The notes: generated from the sequence alone by a model not told the origin. A stretch of 64,000 bases of DNA from Wolinella sp963540505 (GCA_963540505.1 CAUTMV010000003.1:124001-188000), one strand, 5' to 3'; counted from the stretch's first letter, positions 1 to 7,744 are shown. A program made the numbers and translations.

Positions 1-161
1 TCATAGGCACTAAACTCGCCAAATCCCGCAAAATGGACACTCTCTCCTTGGGAGAGTTGCTCGGATAAAAGCTCAAACATCGCATCAAGCATACGTTCAC
101 AATCTTGCTCGAGGATCCCCGACCTAAGCGCAAGAGCCTCGATAAACTCGCCTTTTTTCAT
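1..161 (-). CDS. hup: HU-family DNA-binding protein, N-terminal part (3' end outside window)
   Basis: The first 53 residues are visible, starting MKKGEFIEALALRSG and reaching the GFGEF motif near residue 47 that precedes the DNA-binding arms of HU/IHF proteins. The family forms dimeric nucleoid proteins that bend DNA. The ATG at 161 has an AAGGA ribosome site ten bases upstream. The gene runs off the left edge, so the arm region and C-terminal helix cannot be judged. It is transcribed away from flgL, and the two share a 336-base divergent spacer. Assignment to HU rather than a specific IHF subunit follows the usual campylobacterotan complement and is an inference. Confidence 0.9.
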   Translation of the reverse strand, partial: MKKGEFIEALALRSGILEQDCERMLDAMFELLSEQLSQGESVHFAGFGEFSAY

Positions 162-254
162 TGTTACATTTTCCTTGTGATTGATCCTGCAAAAGCCCCC
201 GATTCTACCCATTTTTACCTTACGGACAAGGAAATACCAAGGGAAAATTACAGG

Positions 255-269
255 AATCACACTGTGATT
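255..269. promoter_or_regulatory. Perfect 15-base palindrome (possible operator)
   Basis: AATCACA-C-TGTGATT is a perfect inverted repeat with 7-base arms and a one-base centre, between the divergent hup and flgL genes. The shape fits a dimeric regulator site, and the TGTGA half-site resembles CRP/FNR-type half-sites without matching a full consensus. No regulator can be named from the sequence. Confidence 0.35.
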
Positions 270-387
270 TTGCCCGCGATTCCCGCTTTTACTTCAGATT
301 CCCGCAACTTCTAAACTTCCATACCTGCGATTCCTTAGTTTGTGGATTTTACGCGCTCGATTCCTGCACGGATATGTTATCTCAAAG

Positions 388-414
388 TAAAGTAGGCTAG
401 GATTCTTCCGATAT
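388..414 (+). promoter_or_regulatory. Sigma-28 (FliA) promoter of flgL
   Basis: TAAA at 388-391, a 15-base spacer, then TCCGATAT at 407-414. The FliA consensus is TAAA-N15-GCCGATAA, so spacing is exact and seven of eight bases fit with the campylobacterotan CCGATAT variant. It lies 84 bases upstream of the flgL start in the correct orientation, which supports control of flgL as a late or intermediate flagellar gene. Confidence 0.75.
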
Positions 415-426
415 TATATTCACAAA

Positions 427-454
427 AGGGAATTACTTTTGCTTGTAATTCCCT
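427..454 (+). promoter_or_regulatory. Hairpin in the flgL 5' leader
   Basis: AGGGAATTAC (427-436) and GTAATTCCCT (445-454) form a perfect 10-bp stem around an 8-base loop. It falls after the predicted sigma-28 start and before the ribosome site. No T-run follows, so an mRNA stability or translation element is more likely than a terminator. Confidence 0.5.
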
Positions 455-497
455 ATCAAATTCTCTAATTTCAGGGAATCCCAATAAGGAAATATCC

Positions 498-3056
498 ATG
501 AGAATCGGCTACAGCACGCAATATACCACCCTCGCCCGCTATCAGCAGGCGGGACAATCTCAAATGAATGACCTCCTTACGCAAATGTCCTCGGGCAGGA
601 AGATCCAGCTTGGTTATCAAAACAGCACGGTGTTTAGCCAGACATTACGCCTAGATTATGAGACAGCGACTCTCACACAAAGCAAGTCGCGCAGCACTAC
701 TGCAAAAAATTTCTCAGACAATACCGATGCCGCACTCAACGAGATTTCAAAGGCACTAGTGAATTTCAAAACCAAACTCACGCATGCCGCCAACCAAATC
801 CACTCACCCACCTCTTTGGAAGCGATTGCAAACGATTTGCAAGCCATTCGCGATCACCTCGTCTCAATCGCGAACACCTCAATTGGGGGGCAATATCTCT
901 TTTCGGGCACAGATGTTACAAGAAGACCTTTTGATAATAGCGGGAAGTATCACGGCAATGACGCCCATTTGGAAGCACTCCTTGGCTCAAAAAATCTCGT
1001 CCCTTACAATATCACGGGCTCAGAACTATTCTCGGGTAAGGATAGCGACAAAAGTCGTGTAATCACGACAAATATTAGGAACTACAATCAATCCAAGCTC
1101 CACCCCGAGATCATGAGCGCGACAAACAAAACCGACGCTCCAAAGCAGGTCTATCTAAAGAGCAGCGATACGCTCCGCGATCTCATAGGCGACAACAATC
1201 ACGACCCCAAGGATAATGCCGATGAGTGGTTTTATATTCAGGGTGTGCGTCCTGATGGAACATCTTTTAAAAGCAAATTCTCTCTAAGCACCTCTTATAG
1301 CAGCGAAGAGCGCGCGACCAAGGTGCAGGATCTACTCGATCGGATCGGCAGGGAGTTTGGCAACACAAGCACGAGCAAGGTTGTCGATGTTACACTCAAT
1401 GAATATGGCGAGATTCAGATTAAAGACCTCACAACCGGGCGGAGCAATATCGATTTCCACATGGTTTCAAGCGATAAAAACGTCAATAATCTTGATGAAT
1501 TATCCAAAACGGGCGCGCGGGTAAAACACTACGTCCAAAGCCCCTATCTAGGCGATAAAGTAGCTGATAGGATCGCTTCGGTCAATGATAACTACGATCA
1601 TCGTATCAGCAAGATTCCCACAACCCTCCGAACGGGTGAAAATAGCGTGGCAAATCGCAAAACGCTCCTGCGAGATATTTTTGGTCCCAATGTAAGCTCC
1701 ATCAGCCTTGGAGGGAACGCCGCAAATAACCCCGATGGCACTGCGGGCGCAGCGGTGCCAAACTATACGTTCAACATCACGCCGACATCGACGGTGCAAG
1801 ACCTCCTAGATAACATTCGCGATAACTTTAAGGGCGCGGGTGATATTGACGTGGAGCTTGTGCATGGACGCATTCAGGTTGTTGATAAAAATGTCAAAAA
1901 TCTCTCCAAAGATCAGCGAACACCGCCTTATGATGGTCCAAGCAGCCTAAACCTCAATATGGTTACACAAGATGGAGGTGGAGTGCCAACGAATGGCTTT
2001 AGGAATGATTACAACCTGGAATACGATCGCGCTGCATTTACAAAAAAAGGCTCAAGGCTCACAAGCAACGTCTCACAGATTATTAATTCAAACAGTAATT
2101 ACGCTAAGCCCGAAACTCCGCTCTCTAAAGCCGCGGGCGCGTCGCTTGATGGAAGTTCTTATACCGTTAAGATTAAAGATATTAACGGCGTGGAGGTCGA
2201 AGGGCGCATTAATTTCAGCAACACCGTCCCTCCGGGCACGACTTTCACAATGAATGGGCGCACGATTCCTATCTTTAATCCGCACGACACACCCCCTGCA
2301 GTTACACAAGTGCGCGCAGATGATATGACCTATCAGCAGCTCACAGACATCATCGCGACTGCGATGAATTTCAGTAACACCAACACCACGGCGGATTTCA
2401 ACACAGCGACTAACCCCCTAGCACCGCTTCAAGATAGAAAGACCGCCTATGAGAATCTACTCAAAGCTTCAAAGGGCAATCTCTCCGTCTCGCTCAACGA
2501 TCAGGGGCAAATCGAGGTCAAAGATCATCTGCGCTCTGAGACACGCATGAGCTTGACGATGCACGATTCCCGCACAAATGACTATACGCTAAATCCGGCG
2601 ACCGGACGTCCGATTCATGAGACAGGCTCGGCTCTTACATTCCAAGCAAATAACGCCCTCACGGTTGATGATCCGCATGTGAATATCTTCAAGCAGCTTG
2701 ATCGTATCATCGATTCTGTGCGCAAAGGCACATATCGCGCAGGAGACGTGCCTGAGGGTGCGTATTCAGATGTGCTAAGAAGTGTGGGAATCCAGGGCGG
2801 AATGAAGCAGTTTGATCATATCAGCGACCACGTCAATAAAGTCCATGCTAAAAACGGCGCGCAAGGTAATGCCTTCAAATACTCGCTTGAGCGCACCGAA
2901 ACCCTCCTTGTGAATACCAAAACACTACGCTCTGATGTCATCGATACGGACGTCGCTTCTACATATAATAGCTTCGCGCAGCTCACAATGAACTACCAAG
3001 CGATGCTCTCAACAATCGGGAAAATCAATCAGCTTTCGCTGGTTAATTACATCTAA
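498..3056 (+). CDS. flgL: Flagellar hook-associated protein 3 FlgL
   Basis: FlgL forms, with FlgK, the hook-filament junction and is exported by the flagellar type III system. The N-terminus (MRIGYSTQYTTLARYQQ) and the extended helical D0/D1 region up to about residue 140, including GGQYLFSGTDVTRRPF, are flagellin/FlgL-type. The C-terminal 60 residues (ending INQLSLVNYI) form the second D0 helix. At 852 aa it is far longer than enteric FlgL (about 317 aa) but close to the roughly 830 aa of H. pylori, because of a large variable centre at about residues 150-780. The ATG at 498 has AAGGA nine bases upstream. It stands alone behind its own FliA promoter. Confidence 0.95.
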   Translation: MRIGYSTQYTTLARYQQAGQSQMNDLLTQMSSGRKIQLGYQNSTVFSQTLRLDYETATLTQSKSRSTTAKNFSDNTDAALNEISKALVNFKTKLTHAANQIHSPTSLEAIANDLQAIRDHLVSIANTSIGGQYLFSGTDVTRRPFDNSGKYHGNDAHLEALLGSKNLVPYNITGSELFSGKDSDKSRVITTNIRNYNQSKLHPEIMSATNKTDAPKQVYLKSSDTLRDLIGDNNHDPKDNADEWFYIQGVRPDGTSFKSKFSLSTSYSSEERATKVQDLLDRIGREFGNTSTSKVVDVTLNEYGEIQIKDLTTGRSNIDFHMVSSDKNVNNLDELSKTGARVKHYVQSPYLGDKVADRIASVNDNYDHRISKIPTTLRTGENSVANRKTLLRDIFGPNVSSISLGGNAANNPDGTAGAAVPNYTFNITPTSTVQDLLDNIRDNFKGAGDIDVELVHGRIQVVDKNVKNLSKDQRTPPYDGPSSLNLNMVTQDGGGVPTNGFRNDYNLEYDRAAFTKKGSRLTSNVSQIINSNSNYAKPETPLSKAAGASLDGSSYTVKIKDINGVEVEGRINFSNTVPPGTTFTMNGRTIPIFNPHDTPPAVTQVRADDMTYQQLTDIIATAMNFSNTNTTADFNTATNPLAPLQDRKTAYENLLKASKGNLSVSLNDQGQIEVKDHLRSETRMSLTMHDSRTNDYTLNPATGRPIHETGSALTFQANNALTVDDPHVNIFKQLDRIIDSVRKGTYRAGDVPEGAYSDVLRSVGIQGGMKQFDHISDHVNKVHAKNGAQGNAFKYSLERTETLLVNTKTLRSDVIDTDVASTYNSFAQLTMNYQAMLSTIGKINQLSLVNYI

Positions 3057-3064
3057 GCCCCGCT

Positions 3065-3097
3065 CGCGCTATTTGGGCGGTGAGCTTAGGTAGCGCG
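3065..3097 (+). terminator. Inverted repeat after flgL (weak terminator candidate)
   Basis: CGCGCTA (3065-3071) and TAGCGCG (3091-3097) form a 7-bp GC-rich stem starting 9 bases after the flgL stop, with a 19-base loop. No clear T-run follows, so intrinsic termination is uncertain. Confidence 0.3.
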
Positions 3098-3198
3098 GAA
3101 CATACTTTCACTCCACTTTGGATCTCAGAGTAAAATTATTTTTTAAGTTTCGTGTCGATAAACTCCTAAGCCTAAATCCACTCAATAAGGAGCAGCCT

Positions 3199-3393
3199 AT
3201 GCCTTGCAATGTCGGCAAAACAGATAAATGGATAAGAATAGGACTAGGAATTATCCTAATATTAGTAGGTGTTTTTTATCAAAGTTGGTGGGGCGCGGTG
3301 GGTCTCATACCCCTAGTCGCGGGAATCGTGAGCTATTGCCCGCTCTACACACTGGCAAAAATAGATACACGAAGTGAGGAAGAGAAAAAGTAA
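3199..3393 (+). CDS. DUF2892 (YgaP-like) small inner-membrane protein
   Basis: This 64-residue protein begins MPCNVGKTDKWIRIGLG, then has two hydrophobic segments (about residues 14-30 and 34-52) and the CPLYTLAKIDT tail. The NVGKTDRxIR start and CPLYTL end are typical of the DUF2892 domain that anchors YgaP-like rhodaneses; here it stands alone. Its function is not known. A longer reading frame exists from 3118, but the ATG at 3199 has AAGGAG seven bases upstream and matches the family start. It is followed by a stem-loop and then by genes on the other strand, so it is probably a single-gene unit. Confidence 0.85.
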   Translation: MPCNVGKTDKWIRIGLGIILILVGVFYQSWWGAVGLIPLVAGIVSYCPLYTLAKIDTRSEEEKK

Positions 3394-3417
3394 GAATCTC
3401 GTTCTCCACTACAAAGC

Positions 3418-3443
3418 GAATCTCCCCTTCACAAGGGGGATTC
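3418..3443. terminator. Stem-loop between convergent genes
   Basis: GAATC-TCCCCTT and AAGGGGG-ATTC form a stem of about 11 bp with one mismatch or bulge around a short CACA loop. It lies 25 bases after the DUF2892 stop and downstream of the leftward flavodoxin unit, so it could end transcripts from either side. The T-run is weak on both strands. Confidence 0.4.
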
Positions 3444-3466
3444 CTTAAAACTGACACAAATCTTAA

Positions 3467-3608
3467 CTAGCCTTCAAGTCGTGCTCGTCGAGTGCACGCT
3501 TTACCAAAAACAAGCGCGCCCGCTAAACTAGCAAGCGCAGCACCCCTTCTTTAGGCTCTGAAACAAGCCCTCTTTGCCCTTTGCGACCTTTTTCTCCTCT
3601 TTTCTCAT
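3467..3608 (-). pseudogene. Possible frameshifted small membrane or Tat-like peptide gene after fldA
   Basis: An ATG at 3608, 22 bases after the fldA stop, opens MRKEEKKVAKGKEGLFQ and reaches LKKG, then meets a stop at 3528-3530. Removing one G from the GGGG run just after LKK (3542-3547) gives a 46-residue reading that continues KKGAALASLAGALVFGKA to a stop at 3467. The composite has a charged start followed by a hydrophobic segment, like the signal of small exported or Tat-type proteins. I do not recognise a family. The alternatives are a chance ORF or a homopolymer sequencing error. The ribosome site is weak (AAGGG at 10 bases). Confidence 0.3.
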
Positions 3609-3630
3609 CGCATGCCCTTTCTTGTTTTGG

Positions 3631-4146
3631 TTAAAGTGCAAGCTCGGACTTAATCATCTTGCACCACTCTTTCACTCTCTCTGCAGTAAGATCGTCCTGA
3701 TTATCCGCATCAAGAGCCAAACCGACGAACTTCCCATCGATGACCGCTTCACTCTCGTCATATGTGTAGCCCTCAGCCTTCCACGCACCGACGATTTTCG
3801 CGCCCTGCTTTTTCACCGCATCATAAAGAACTTTTAGCCCATTAAGATACGCGTGTCCAAAGCCATCTTGATCCCCAAGACCAAACAGCGCGACGCTTTT
3901 GCCTGAGAGATCTACCTTCTCAAAATGTTTCATGAAGTCATACCAATCATCTTGCAAATCGCCATCGCCCCATGTCGAAGTCCCCAAAATAAGTTTCTGA
4001 TACTTCCCAAAATCCGAAGCATCTTTGAGATTCCCCACATCAAAAATATCCACATTTCCCTCGCCGCCGAGCTCCTTGCAGATCATCTCCGCCGCCTCTT
4101 TGGTGTTGCCGCCTGTGCTTCCGTAAAAAATTGCCACTGAACTCAT
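3631..4146 (-). CDS. fldA: Flavodoxin FldA
   Basis: A 171-residue long-chain flavodoxin. The FMN phosphate loop FYGSTGGNTKEAA is at residues 8-20, followed by the isoalloxazine loop GTSTWGDGDLQDDWYDF and the second FMN loop FGLGDQDGFGHAY. In Helicobacter this protein takes electrons from pyruvate:flavodoxin oxidoreductase and is essential. The start overlaps the upstream gene's stop by four bases (ATGA), with AAGGAGG six bases upstream, so the two are probably co-transcribed and coupled. A Fur-like palindrome lies just upstream of the pair, which fits flavodoxin induction when iron is short. Confidence 0.97.
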   Translation of the reverse strand: MSSVAIFYGSTGGNTKEAAEMICKELGGEGNVDIFDVGNLKDASDFGKYQKLILGTSTWGDGDLQDDWYDFMKHFEKVDLSGKSVALFGLGDQDGFGHAYLNGLKVLYDAVKKQGAKIVGAWKAEGYTYDESEAVIDGKFVGLALDADNQDDLTAERVKEWCKMIKSELAL

Positions 4147-4637
4147 CGTATTCCTCCTTGTTTATTGTTAAGCAAACATGCCAAGTCGCACACATAGGGC
4201 ACGAGCTTGAGCGAATAGCTCTTCTTGCTCCTCTCTAGTGTGCTGCTCTTAATGATGACATGTTTTACCTGATTCCCAAGCCTAGGATAGGCAAGATAGA
4301 TATTGTGCTTCCTGCCCTTAGCGATCTCTCTCACAGCGCGATTTATCTCGCTAGATAGCTCCGCAAGCGGCTCATTCACGGATCTCCAAAGGGGCAAAAT
4401 ATAGAGCGATTCCTCGTTACACTCCCCGCAAATGACGATATATGCGCCACTTAAAAGGACTTTCTTTGAAGGATTCCTTGCTTTAATCCGCCCATAAATA
4501 TATCGAGTGAATGCCTCTTGCATACGAAGCTCCCTAAAAGCCCGCTCTTTTAGCATCTGATGACTCTGGGGCACTTTCAAGCTCTCAGAAACCGCGCGAT
4601 TATAGCCGACCTCTAAAGTCGCAAGCCCTCGCTCCAT
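4143..4637 (-). CDS. Conserved-type protein of unknown function, coupled to fldA
   Basis: The likely 164-residue product starts MERGLATLEVGYNRA at 4637, where ATAGGAG lies five bases upstream. The longer reading from 4715 would place the AT-rich promoter and palindrome inside the gene, so I reject that start. The protein is basic and mixed alpha/beta by eye, with no signal peptide or membrane segment. Cysteines occur in ICGEC and in CDLAC near the C-terminus. I do not recognise the family. The four-base overlap with fldA and the shared upstream Fur-like box suggest a role in iron-limited or flavodoxin-linked metabolism. As I recall, Campylobacter fldA also has an uncharacterised, iron-regulated neighbour. 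Confidence 0.7.
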   Translation of the reverse strand: MERGLATLEVGYNRAVSESLKVPQSHQMLKERAFRELRMQEAFTRYIYGRIKARNPSKKVLLSGAYIVICGECNEESLYILPLWRSVNEPLAELSSEINRAVREIAKGRKHNIYLAYPRLGNQVKHVIIKSSTLERSKKSYSLKLVPYVCDLACLLNNKQGGIR

Positions 4638-4683
4638 CTGCGCTCCTATGACAAGGAATTTAACTCTTTTCGAACAAAACCAT

Positions 4684-4697
4684 ATAATAGTAATTAT
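4684..4697. promoter_or_regulatory. Fur-like palindrome upstream of the fldA operon
   Basis: ATAAT-AGTA-ATTAT is a perfect inverted repeat in an AT-rich stretch 46-60 bases upstream of the chosen start at 4637. It resembles the TAATAATnATTATTA form of the Helicobacter Fur box. NikR sites are also AT-rich palindromes but have a longer spacer, so Fur is the better guess. Confidence 0.45.
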
Positions 4698-4715
4698 TCT
4701 TAAATTAAAAGTCAA

Positions 4716-5043
4716 GAAACCTCTTCTCCACTGTTAAAATCCCATAATCACGGCTCACAGGGGTTATTTAACGGGCTCTCGCAATAACACACAGCGCCTC
4801 GTCCACATTACATTTACTTTTAAAGTTCAAATAAAAGTGGTGTTTTGTATTATGTTCGTATGCTCATTCAAGCAGTTTTACCCCAACTTCGCAAGCAGGA
4901 GGATTTGCGAAGGCAAAAGTAACCTTTGGCGCGACAGAGTGCGCTTAGATGAGGGATTTGACGAGACATAGCCGCAGACAAAGGCGCACTGGGGCAAAAT
5001 AGCGAAAAGGGAGCATGAATGCTGGGGCGCAAGGAGGCGCAAA
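4716..5043. other. Intergenic stretch with no supported gene
   Basis: This 328-base region lies between the leftward fldA unit and the rightward gene at 5044. The only plus-strand ORFs are short (20-38 codons from ATGs at 4853-4860 and smaller) with no convincing ribosome site or family features. An AT-rich section around 4808-4860 probably holds the promoter of the gene at 5044, but I see no clean -35/-10 pair. Confidence 0.5.
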
Positions 5044-5475
5044 ATGTTACGGTATGCACTGTTGGCAGCGAATGCCCTTTGTCTCTTTTTGAGTTTGGTC
5101 TGCTTTTACGTCGATGACGCGCTCAAGGGCTTGGGGTTTTTGAGTGTGCCCTTTATAAGCGCGTGGTTTTGGCATGCGCGGGCTGAGCAAGATCTGAACG
5201 AGGAGGAGCTGGAGAGCTGGATTGCAGATGAGCACAACGCAGAGGGATGGAGCTTGGAGCAGCGGGATTTTGATCGATGGAATTTGTTTGAGCGGCTGTG
5301 GGCGGGAAAGCGTGAAGAAACGGCTGTAAAAGACTCTTCTAAAGCTTACACGCCTGCTTCATCCGTCCTTTCTTCCGTTTTTACCTCGCAATCCTCGCGC
5401 GAGAAAAAGGTGCGCAAAAGAGCCAAAATAAGACTTGGAGTGCTTGAGCGCGAAATAAGCGAGGAATCGCTCTAA
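5044..5475 (+). CDS. Hypothetical protein with N-terminal membrane hairpin
   Basis: This 143-residue protein is not one I recognise. Residues about 4-24 and 27-46 are hydrophobic and probably form a membrane hairpin. An acidic, tryptophan-containing middle follows (DLNEEELESWIADEHNAEGW), then a basic C-terminus (REKKVRKRAKIRLG) that is probably cytoplasmic. AAGGAGG lies seven bases before the ATG, a strong initiation signal, so the gene is very likely expressed. It is isolated: the unit to its left runs away from it and the NYN gene converges from the right. No function is proposed. Confidence 0.7.
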   Translation: MLRYALLAANALCLFLSLVCFYVDDALKGLGFLSVPFISAWFWHARAEQDLNEEELESWIADEHNAEGWSLEQRDFDRWNLFERLWAGKREETAVKDSSKAYTPASSVLSSVFTSQSSREKKVRKRAKIRLGVLEREISEESL

Positions 5476-5525
5476 TTATGCGCGCTCAAAGTGCGAGAAT
5501 CTCGCCTCGCAAACGGGAATCCGCA

Positions 5526-6269
5526 CTATTTTCGCCTTTTATTAATCTCTTTGACCATGATGTTCGTATTTGACGAGCCATCTTTAAAGGGAATGCGCTT
5601 CACCTCGATAAAATCCAGCACCTCTACAAGTTGCCCCAACCGCTCATAGCCGTAATTGCGCGAGTCAAACGCCGGGTGATTTTTAGAAATATACAATCCA
5701 ATCGTCGCGAGTGGCACCCACTCGCTCTCCTCTTTGAGCGACGCCCTGATCGCTGCGCTGATAATCCGCCTAAGCTCGCTTATTTCGCTCTTACTCCACT
5801 GCTGCGATGAGTTGGGCAAATCTTCCGTGCGCAAAATCTCCGTATAGATGAAGCGATCGCACGCCACGACAAAAGCTTCAGGCGTCTTGCGCTCGCCAAA
5901 TCCATAAACAAGCAGCCCCGATTCCCGTATACGCGTCGCAAGCCGCGTAAAATCGCTATCAGAAGAGACGAGGCAAAATCCATCTAACTGCGTCCCGTGC
6001 AGTAAATCCATCGCATCGATAATCAGCGCGGAATCCGTCGCATTTTTCCCCGTGGTGTAGCTAAACTGCTGAATGGGGGCAATCGCGTATTTGTGAAGCT
6101 CGGGCTTCCAGCTTTTGAGACGATGATCCGTCCAGTCGCCATAGGCGCGCTTGATATTGAGTGTGCCATATTTGGATGCCTCACCGATAAGCTCTCTAAG
6201 CACGGAGGGCTGGGCATTATCCGCGTCAATCAACATCGCCAAACGTATCGGCTTATTCTCCCACTCCAT
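5526..6269 (-). CDS. NYN-domain / OST-HTH (LOTUS) putative RNA-processing protein
   Basis: 247 residues. Residues about 8-145 form a NYN (PIN-like) nuclease domain, with acidic residues in LIDADN (13-18), NATDSALIIDAMDLL (76-90) and VSSDSDF (101-107), the pattern of the metal site. Residues about 165-245 look like an OST-HTH/LOTUS RNA-binding domain. This pairing is widespread in bacterial LabA/DUF88-type proteins, which are thought to cut or bind RNA; the target is unknown. It lies 11 bases downstream of the NfeD/SPFH pair and may share their transcript. ATG at 6269 has AAAGGAG five bases upstream. Confidence 0.85.
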   Translation of the reverse strand: MEWENKPIRLAMLIDADNAQPSVLRELIGEASKYGTLNIKRAYGDWTDHRLKSWKPELHKYAIAPIQQFSYTTGKNATDSALIIDAMDLLHGTQLDGFCLVSSDSDFTRLATRIRESGLLVYGFGERKTPEAFVVACDRFIYTEILRTEDLPNSSQQWSKSEISELRRIISAAIRASLKEESEWVPLATIGLYISKNHPAFDSRNYGYERLGQLVEVLDFIEVKRIPFKDGSSNTNIMVKEINKRRK

Positions 6270-6280
6270 TCTGTGCTCCT

Positions 6281-6676
6281 TTAATCTTTGGATAGCTTCT
6301 TAATTCGGACACGATTCCCGCCGCTTGGGGTTACAAAGACGCGCTCGCCCTTTTGATAGGGCACATCTGTTTCATATTTCCACAACGTCCCGCGAAACTC
6401 CACCACGCCCTCTTCTCTTATGATTCCCTCGCCGCTCTCAAGCAAAAATTCATCTTGAATGACCGCCTCTTTTTGCGAGAATCGGCGCTGGAAGAGCACC
6501 ATAAGAATCACGCCCAAAACAAGCCCGATCACACTTTGCACCATCCAGGAATCTAGCCCGAAAATTAGCCCCGCGCCGCCGCTAACAAACAACCCAAGCC
6601 CATACCACAAAAGATAAAAGCTCCCCGTAAGCAGCTCGCAAAACAAAAGCGCGATTCCCGCAATCAGCACCCACAT
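6281..6676 (-). CDS. NfeD-family membrane protein (SPFH partner)
   Basis: 131 residues: three hydrophobic segments within about residues 1-62, then a soluble beta-rich OB-like domain (about 75-131), the layout of short NfeD/YbbK-partner proteins. These act with SPFH proteins in membrane-domain organisation; the biochemical role is unsettled. The start directly abuts the stop of the SPFH gene with no gap, and AAGGAGG lies eight bases before the ATG, so the two are translated together. Confidence 0.9.
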   Translation of the reverse strand: MWVLIAGIALLFCELLTGSFYLLWYGLGLFVSGGAGLIFGLDSWMVQSVIGLVLGVILMVLFQRRFSQKEAVIQDEFLLESGEGIIREEGVVEFRGTLWKYETDVPYQKGERVFVTPSGGNRVRIKKLSKD

Positions 6677-7618
6677 TTAGCCCTCCTTACGAGGTGTGTG
6701 CTCTTTTGCGCCCATGTTCCCCGCGAGCGCGCCCGAAATCAAGCTCAAAGACCCAACAAGCTCCATAGCTTCGTAAGGGACAACCACCTTATCTTTGCTC
6801 GGATTTTTCGCAAGCTCGCCAAAAGCGGATATGCGATCCTTGGCGAGCATAAATTCCGCGGCGGAAGGATTCCGCTCCATGGCTTGTGCGATAAGCTCCA
6901 TCGCCTCTTTTTGCGCCTGCGCGAGGGCTTTGACCTGAAACGCTTCCGCCTGCGCAAGTCGTTCAATCGCTTCGGCTTTTAAAAACTGCTCCGCCTTATA
7001 GGCTTCAGACTGGCGAATGACCGCCTCTTTGTCCGCCTGCGCCTTAAGCTCGATTGCGCGCTTTTCACGCTCGGCTTTCATCTGCATACTCATCGCATGT
7101 TGGATCTCATTAGGCACGGCAATATCGCTAATCTCGATACGCGTTACCTTCGTCCCCCAGTTTGAGCCCGCCTCATCGAGAATCATCAGAATCCTCGAGT
7201 TAATCTTCTCACGATTGCTGAGCACGTCATCAAGGCTCATCGAACCGATCTCGCTCCTTAGCGTCGTGAGTGCGAGATTTGCCACTGCCACTTGATAATT
7301 TGTAACATTATAAGTAGTCTTATACGCATCGATAATCGCCATGAAGACAATCCCATCAATCTGAATTGTAACGTTATCTCGTGTAATTACCGGCTGTCTT
7401 GGAATATTAATAATATGCTCTTTGCTACTTAGAACAGACTGGATATTATCTACAAAAGGTATAATGATATGGAATCCACCACTAAGTGTGCGGTGAAACT
7501 TCCCCAAACGCTCCACCATGTGGATCTCCGCCTGCGGGACGATTCGCACGCCCTTGTAGATAAAACTCGCAATCAGCACCACAAGCACGATAAAAAGCGT
7601 ATTTATAGGCTCAATCAT
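6677..7618 (-). CDS. SPFH/stomatin-family protein (QmcA-like)
   Basis: 313 residues: an N-terminal membrane anchor (about 7-22), an SPFH domain starting VPQAEIHMVERLGKFHRTL, then a long charged alanine/glutamate-rich coiled coil (about 190-260) typical of QmcA/stomatin oligomers. The family forms ring or cage assemblies at membrane microdomains and often modulates proteases. It is first in a unit with NfeD and perhaps the NYN gene. The transcript starts in the divergent spacer shared with putP. Confidence 0.93.
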   Translation of the reverse strand: MIEPINTLFIVLVVLIASFIYKGVRIVPQAEIHMVERLGKFHRTLSGGFHIIIPFVDNIQSVLSSKEHIINIPRQPVITRDNVTIQIDGIVFMAIIDAYKTTYNVTNYQVAVANLALTTLRSEIGSMSLDDVLSNREKINSRILMILDEAGSNWGTKVTRIEISDIAVPNEIQHAMSMQMKAEREKRAIELKAQADKEAVIRQSEAYKAEQFLKAEAIERLAQAEAFQVKALAQAQKEAMELIAQAMERNPSAAEFMLAKDRISAFGELAKNPSKDKVVVPYEAMELVGSLSLISGALAGNMGAKEHTPRKEG

Positions 7619-7744
7619 TTCAGCTCCTCTAGGTTATTTCCACTCATTTTACCAAAATAAGCCCGCACCTCTATGAGGCATAACCGAAAAATCAGCGCAT
7701 TTAGGTAGGATTCGCCTTGCAAAAACAGATTGCAAAGGAATCTC

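Larger units (their letters stand above)
162..497. other. Divergent hup/flgL intergenic region
   Basis: This 336-base spacer holds no convincing gene; a 69-codon plus-strand ORF here overlaps the start of the HU gene on the other strand and has no family features. It does hold three signals listed separately: a 15-base palindrome, a sigma-28 promoter and a 10-bp hairpin in the flgL leader. It also carries three copies of the GGGAATC/GATTCCC heptamer (278, 297, 474), so that motif is not confined to coding DNA. Confidence 0.7.

Noticed and set aside
105..314. 69-codon plus-strand ORF at the left edge
   Set aside because: It overlaps the HU coding region on the opposite strand and the divergent promoter zone; no ribosome site or family features.
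4638..4715. N-terminal extension of the fldA partner
   Set aside because: It would translate the AT-rich promoter and Fur-like box; a good ribosome site supports the start at 4637.
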